Assembly (NCBI GenBank): GCA_030427825.1
Contig: JAUICO010000004.1
Location: 19,548-83,547 of the forward strand
Reading direction: 5' to 3'
DNA from: a bacterium
Lineage (GTDB): Bacteria > Myxococcota_A > Bradymonadia > REDH01
DNA length: 64,000 nt
The notes below the pieces were generated by a model. It had not been told where the DNA came from, searched no databases, and saw only the letters and a list, made by a program, of their open reading frames with translations. Each line of letters begins with the position of its first letter. Positions within the stretch are counted from its first letter, which is position 1. Positions 60,567 through 64,000 of the stretch are shown piece after piece. Position numbers and translations under genes: made by a program.

Positions 60567-60740
60567 CGTTACTCAGGACCATGAGGTGCGAACACCAACG
60601 CACTGGCTGAACTCACGGTGTCGTGCAAGCGCACGCGTGTAGCAGCTCTGAAAAGCCAGGCGTCGGGCGTCGGCACATCGCCCTCTGTCGACACGATACC
60701 GACGCTTCGGAATTCGGCGCTTCACCGGGGGTACACGGAT

Positions 60741-60758
60741 CTGTCACAGAATTGTAAT
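60741..60758 (+). promoter_or_regulatory. Candidate Pho box upstream of the Na/Pi cotransporter
   Basis: CTGTCAC and TTGTAAT are two 7-bp direct repeats separated by the 4 bases AGAA, close to the PhoB consensus CTGTCAT-N4-CTGTCAT (6/7 and 5/7 matches). It lies about 110 bases upstream of the cotransporter start in the 300-base intergenic region that it shares with the P450 gene, a fitting location for phosphate-starvation control. Confidence 0.5.
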
Positions 60759-60866
60759 GTGTGGACAGGGTACGGGGATTCCGGCTACCGGGCGACCCGT
60801 CGTCGGGAGGCACACGAGCAGCGCCCCGACTTCGTGGAAAACGCTGCCTCCAGAAGCCCCGGAATC

Positions 60867-62552
60867 GTGGACGCATTTCTCCAAATCCTGAATCTGGCGG
60901 GCGCCCTTGGTGTGTTCCTCTTCGGCATGAAAATCATGTCCGAGGGACTGCAGAAGGTCGCCGGTGCGAAACTGCAGTCTCTGCTCGGCAAGATAACGAG
61001 CAACCGCTTCACCGGCGTCCTGACGGGCTTCGTCGTTACTACGATCGTCCAGTCAAGCTCGGCGACGACGGTCATGGTGGTCGGTTTTGTGAACGCCAGG
61101 CTGCTCTCGCTACGCCAGGCGATCGGCGTGATCATGGGAGCAAACATCGGTACAACCGTCACCGGTTGGCTCGTCGCTCTGCTCGGCTTTAAGGTAAAGA
61201 TTGCGGCATTCGCGCTTCCTGCGGTCGGCGCGGGGATGGCGCTGACCTTCATGAAAGGGGCCCGCGCGAAGCAGGTCGGCGAAGCCCTGATCGGTTTCGG
61301 ACTGCTCTTCCTCGGCCTGTCCCTGATGAAGGACTCCGTCCCGGGACTCGATGAGAGCGGCCTCGCCTGGGTGCAGTCGCTGACCAGCCTCGGGTTTGTC
61401 TCGGTGCTGGCGTTCGTCGGAATCGGCACCGCGCTGACGGTCATACTGCAGTCGAGTTCGGCCACGATGAGCCTCACCCTCGCGCTCACCGCGTCCGGCT
61501 TCATTCCCTACACCTTTGCCGCAGCGATGGTGCTCGGCGAGAACATCGGCACGACGGCAACAGCAAACATCGCCGCGATCGGCACGTCGACGGCGGCGAA
61601 ACGCGCCGCTCGGGCACATCTGATTTTCAACATCTTCGGCGTCGCGTGGGCGCTGGCGATCTTCACACCGGTGCTGCTGCCAATCGTGGATTCTCTGGTC
61701 CCGGGTAACCCGGCGCTGGCCATCAACGACGGCGGTGACGCCGGGGTCGTTACGGCCCACCTCGCGGCGTTTCACACCCTCTTCAACATCACGAACACCG
61801 CGGTCATGCTGCCCTTCGTCAACCGCCTTGCTGACATCGTAGAGCGACTGGTTCCAGCGGCCAGCGCGCAACCGCGAGGGGTTACGAAGTTCATCTCGAC
61901 CGCGCACGTTCAGACTCCCGAGCTCCTGCTGGTGCAGGCGGCCAAGGAGATGGAGCACATGACCAGCCATGTGCAGCGGATGTTCGGCGACGCGCTCCGC
62001 ATCCTCACGAATCCTGAGGAAGAGTTGGGGGACCTCGTCGCCGAGACCCTCGCCCGCGAGCAGATGGTCGACGACCTCGAGCACGAAATCACTGCCGTGC
62101 TCTCGATGACGGCGCGAGCCGCCGGATCCGCCAAGGCCTCTCGGCAAATCGGCGCCATGGTGTTGAATACCCATCGCCTCGAACGCATGGCAGATCACTG
62201 CGAAAAACTGGTCCACATCGCAGCACGAAACCACTCTGCGGGTGCCGACTTCACGCTTGAGCCCGACGCGATTGCCGATATCGCGAGCCTCGGCGAGCTG
62301 GTCTCGCGCTCCCTCGACAACCTCGGTCGCTACCTGGTGAACGAAGGCGATGCGGCCGTGGCTGAGCAGATCGAAGAGGAGATCGACGCCGAGCGCAAAG
62401 CGATGCGCGACCGCTATCTTGCACGGATGAACTCCACCGACATCGGCGTAGTGCCCGGAATGTGGCTGCTGGATATCGCCAGCCACCTGGAGTCGGTCGG
62501 CGACGGTGCGATCGGCATCATTCGCCGAATGGAAGAGACCCACCAGCTCTGA
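60867..62552 (+). CDS. Na/Pi cotransporter family protein with C-terminal PhoU-like domain
   Basis: The start is set at a GTG at 60867, just before the first membrane helix (LNLAGALGVFLFGMKIMSEG), giving 561 residues; the upstream frame is not protein-like. The two inverted halves each contain the QSSSA motif (near 62-66 and 195-199), with VIMGANIGTTVTGW and VLGENIGTTATANI loops, as in NptA/SLC34-type Na-dependent phosphate transporters. The C-terminal 190 residues form a PhoU-like helical domain (AAKEMEHMTSHVQRMFGDAL, LNTHRLERMADHCEKLV). It imports phosphate, and a Pho box upstream supports starvation control. Confidence 0.9.
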   Translation: MDAFLQILNLAGALGVFLFGMKIMSEGLQKVAGAKLQSLLGKITSNRFTGVLTGFVVTTIVQSSSATTVMVVGFVNARLLSLRQAIGVIMGANIGTTVTGWLVALLGFKVKIAAFALPAVGAGMALTFMKGARAKQVGEALIGFGLLFLGLSLMKDSVPGLDESGLAWVQSLTSLGFVSVLAFVGIGTALTVILQSSSATMSLTLALTASGFIPYTFAAAMVLGENIGTTATANIAAIGTSTAAKRAARAHLIFNIFGVAWALAIFTPVLLPIVDSLVPGNPALAINDGGDAGVVTAHLAAFHTLFNITNTAVMLPFVNRLADIVERLVPAASAQPRGVTKFISTAHVQTPELLLVQAAKEMEHMTSHVQRMFGDALRILTNPEEELGDLVAETLAREQMVDDLEHEITAVLSMTARAAGSAKASRQIGAMVLNTHRLERMADHCEKLVHIAARNHSAGADFTLEPDAIADIASLGELVSRSLDNLGRYLVNEGDAAVAEQIEEEIDAERKAMRDRYLARMNSTDIGVVPGMWLLDIASHLESVGDGAIGIIRRMEETHQL

Positions 62553-62656
62553 CGCCCACCGGCCGCCGAAGGACGGGCGATGCGCTCACCTCTGTCGGCC
62601 ATTCCGTGGTCGCGTTAGCGGGCGGGTCGGCGAGGCGTCGCGTGACCTCAGCGCGC

Positions 62657-63136
62657 TCAGTCCAGCTCTGCGAGCAGATCCTGCCAGGACGCCCCATCGT
62701 CAACGGAGAGGGTGCCGGCGAGACTGTTCATTGCCGCCCGCTCTGCGTCGCACACAGTGAACGCCTTGCCAAAAAGGCCGCCCGCAGCCTTAGCCACGTC
62801 CATGCTGAGGTCGAGGAGCTCCTGCAGGGAGTCAGCGTTCAGACCGGTGCCGACACCGCGCTCGCGGCGCGCCAGCTCAATGAGCACCTCGAAGCCGGTG
62901 TCGTAGTAGGCCCGTGTCGGCTCGCGATCGAGCCAGCCCTTGAGCACATCTTCGCCACCGACAAGAAAGCCGTTCTCATGGGCGATCTCAAGCACCCGTA
63001 CCTTCTCCGCTTTCTGCACCTTGCCGTCCGACCACGCCACCAGCACCAGGGGCAGCAGCGCAAGAACGCCGTAGTTGTCTTGATTGATACCCAACTCTTT
63101 GAGCGAGCTTAGGAGCGTGTCTTCAACCGTATCCAT
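62657..63136 (-). CDS. TerB-like tellurite-resistance-type helical protein
   Basis: A 159-residue helical protein with GGAG nine bases upstream of its ATG. The centre carries the TerB-type signature LALLPLVLVAWSDGKVQKAEKVRVLEIA, where the acidic Asp/Glu positions bind metal in TerB. The rest is helical with FEVLIELARRE and AKAAGGLFGKAFTVCDAERAAM. The family occurs in tellurite-resistance and general stress or defence modules. The gene stands alone, divergent from the enoyl-CoA hydratase gene. Confidence 0.72.
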   Translation of the reverse strand: MDTVEDTLLSSLKELGINQDNYGVLALLPLVLVAWSDGKVQKAEKVRVLEIAHENGFLVGGEDVLKGWLDREPTRAYYDTGFEVLIELARRERGVGTGLNADSLQELLDLSMDVAKAAGGLFGKAFTVCDAERAAMNSLAGTLSVDDGASWQDLLAELD

Positions 63137-63287
63137 CTCTGAATCTCCAATGTAGTGATGCCGCCTCCTCGCTGGCAGCCCAGGCGCGTCGTGTTACCAT
63201 GGACCCGAACGGAAGCGCAGGGTCACATTCCGGTATCACATTTTTGCCGACCCAATACCGCGCGAGCGGGCACCCGGGCAGGACCAC

Positions 63288-64000
63288 ATGGCGACAATAA
63301 CCACTGAAAAGCGCGGCCACCTCTACCTCATCGGCCTGAACCGGGCGGACAAGCGCAACGCATTCAACCTCGCGATGCTGGGGGAGCTCGCCGAGGCGAT
63401 GACCGAGTACGAAGCCGACAGCGAGCTTCGATGTGCCCTGCTCTTCGCGCACGGCGACCACTTTACGGCCGGCCTCGATCTCGGTGAGGTCGGCCCCGCC
63501 GTTCGCAGCGGCTCTCCCATCTTTCCCGAGGGCTCCGTGGACCCGCTGAACCTGATGACGCCGGGGCGAACGAAGCCGTTGGTGATGGCTGTCCAGGGGT
63601 TTTGCCTGACGATCGGCATAGAGCTGCTTCTGGCGGCCGATGTGCGGGTCGCCGCCAAGTCTACTGTGTTTGCCCAGATGGAAGTGCAGCGCGGGATCAT
63701 GGCCTTTGGCGGTGCGACTCTGCGCTTCGCCCGGGAATGCGGGTGGGGCAACGCGATGCGCTGGCTGCTCACAGGAGATCGCTTTGACGCCACGGAGGCG
63801 CTCCGCATCGGCCTGGTCCAGCAGACGGTCCCCACGGGTCGCCAGCTGGAGATCGCTGAGGCGATAGCGGAACGTATCGCTGCCCAGGCACCCCTCGCCG
63901 TGCAGGCGACACTCGCATCATCGCGTGCCTCCCTAACGGATGGACACAACGCAGCCCTTGCGTCGATGTACGAAGCGGCCCGCGCGACGATGAGCAGTGA
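63288..64000 (+). CDS. Partial enoyl-CoA hydratase/isomerase family protein (crotonase fold)
   Basis: An ATG at 63288 with AGGA five bases upstream opens a frame that runs off the right edge after 237 codons. Motifs of crotonases: NRADKRNAFNLAMLGELAEAM, GDHFTAGLDLGEV (first oxyanion hole), VMAVQGFCLTIGIELLLAADVRVAA (second), FAQMEVQRGIMAFGGATLRF (catalytic Glu region) and LLTGDRFDATEALRIGLVQ. The family hydrates or isomerises acyl-CoAs, as in beta-oxidation. Its C-terminal end lies outside the window. Confidence 0.88.
   Translation, partial: MATITTEKRGHLYLIGLNRADKRNAFNLAMLGELAEAMTEYEADSELRCALLFAHGDHFTAGLDLGEVGPAVRSGSPIFPEGSVDPLNLMTPGRTKPLVMAVQGFCLTIGIELLLAADVRVAAKSTVFAQMEVQRGIMAFGGATLRFARECGWGNAMRWLLTGDRFDATEALRIGLVQQTVPTGRQLEIAEAIAERIAAQAPLAVQATLASSRASLTDGHNAALASMYEAARATMSS

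Noticed and set aside
59412..60584. A 390-codon plus-strand frame
   Set aside because: It mirrors the cytochrome P450 gene, which has all P450 motifs on the minus strand; the plus frame has no recognisable features.
60618..60866. N-terminal extension of the Na/Pi cotransporter
   Set aside because: The sequence is not protein-like and covers the Pho box; the first membrane helix starts immediately after the GTG at 60867.
61110..62543. A 477-codon minus-strand frame
   Set aside because: It mirrors the Na/Pi cotransporter gene, whose QSSSA and membrane pattern are on the plus strand; the antisense product is His/Arg-rich with no motif.

Overview
This window is a dense, GC-rich bacterial chromosome segment with no rRNA, tRNA, transposase or CRISPR array that I can recognise. 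The envelope genes are Gram-negative: an Omp85/BamA-type barrel, a DUF6268-like barrel and an LpxH-like phosphoesterase. There are many large lipoproteins whose mature N-termini are acidic, Asp/Gly/Thr-rich linkers followed by Cys-rich or MopE-like modules. That style is typical of Myxococcota and Bradymonadales relatives, so I infer an organism of that kind; the exact lineage cannot be fixed from this sequence alone.

Layout. 1-9 kb: a partial, probably aldehyde-dehydrogenase gene divergent from a TetR regulator, an alpha/beta-hydrolase lipoprotein, a 981-residue Gly-rich lipoprotein, an orphan MutH-like endonuclease, a YebC-family regulator and a small lipoprotein. 9-16 kb: quinone-type oxidoreductase, PAS-GGDEF diguanylate cyclase, tiny lipoprotein, ABC-F ATPase, persulfide dioxygenase-rhodanese fusion. 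16-20 kb: a tight three-gene run (CDP-glycerol glycerophosphotransferase-like, LtaS-like phosphoglycerol transferase, flippase-like membrane protein) that looks like a glycerophosphate-polymer or glycan-decoration pathway in a Gram-negative. 20-32 kb: IgGFc-binding-like lipoprotein, a coupled FAD oxidoreductase and membrane ferredoxin, TPR protein, DUF937 protein, GH5 endoglycoceramidase-like lipoprotein, UbiB-like kinase and a YyaL/DUF255 thioredoxin-fold lipoprotein.

32-36 kb is the clearest accessory region. It holds a visibly less GC-rich two-gene cassette: a coiled-coil protein and a DUF4041 plus GIY-YIG nuclease of the type now linked to anti-phage defence. The cassette lies between two diverged direct copies of the 5' end of the YyaL-type lipoprotein gene; one copy is the intact gene and the other is a frameshifted stub. 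36-46 kb: MOSC protein, tandem Cys-rich lipoproteins, outer-membrane barrels, DinG-type helicase, transketolase, thermonuclease-like exported protein and a DUF309-like protein.

46.8-51.7 kb is the most unusual operon. It encodes a ClpA-like double AAA+ protein whose second Walker B motif lacks its glutamate but which keeps an IGF-type loop, then a degenerate PlsX-like protein, then an App1/DUF2183-like HAD phosphatase, with tight spacing and one overlapping start/stop. I know of no described system with this composition. 51.7-64 kb: exported lipoprotein, histone-H1-like KAAPKK-repeat protein, thioredoxin-like protein, UppS, LpxH-like, EF-P with Arg at the modification site, MscS channel, NnrS, cytochrome P450, a Na/Pi cotransporter with a plausible Pho box, a TerB-like protein and the start of an enoyl-CoA hydratase. 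All assignments come from reading motifs by eye; no database search was run.
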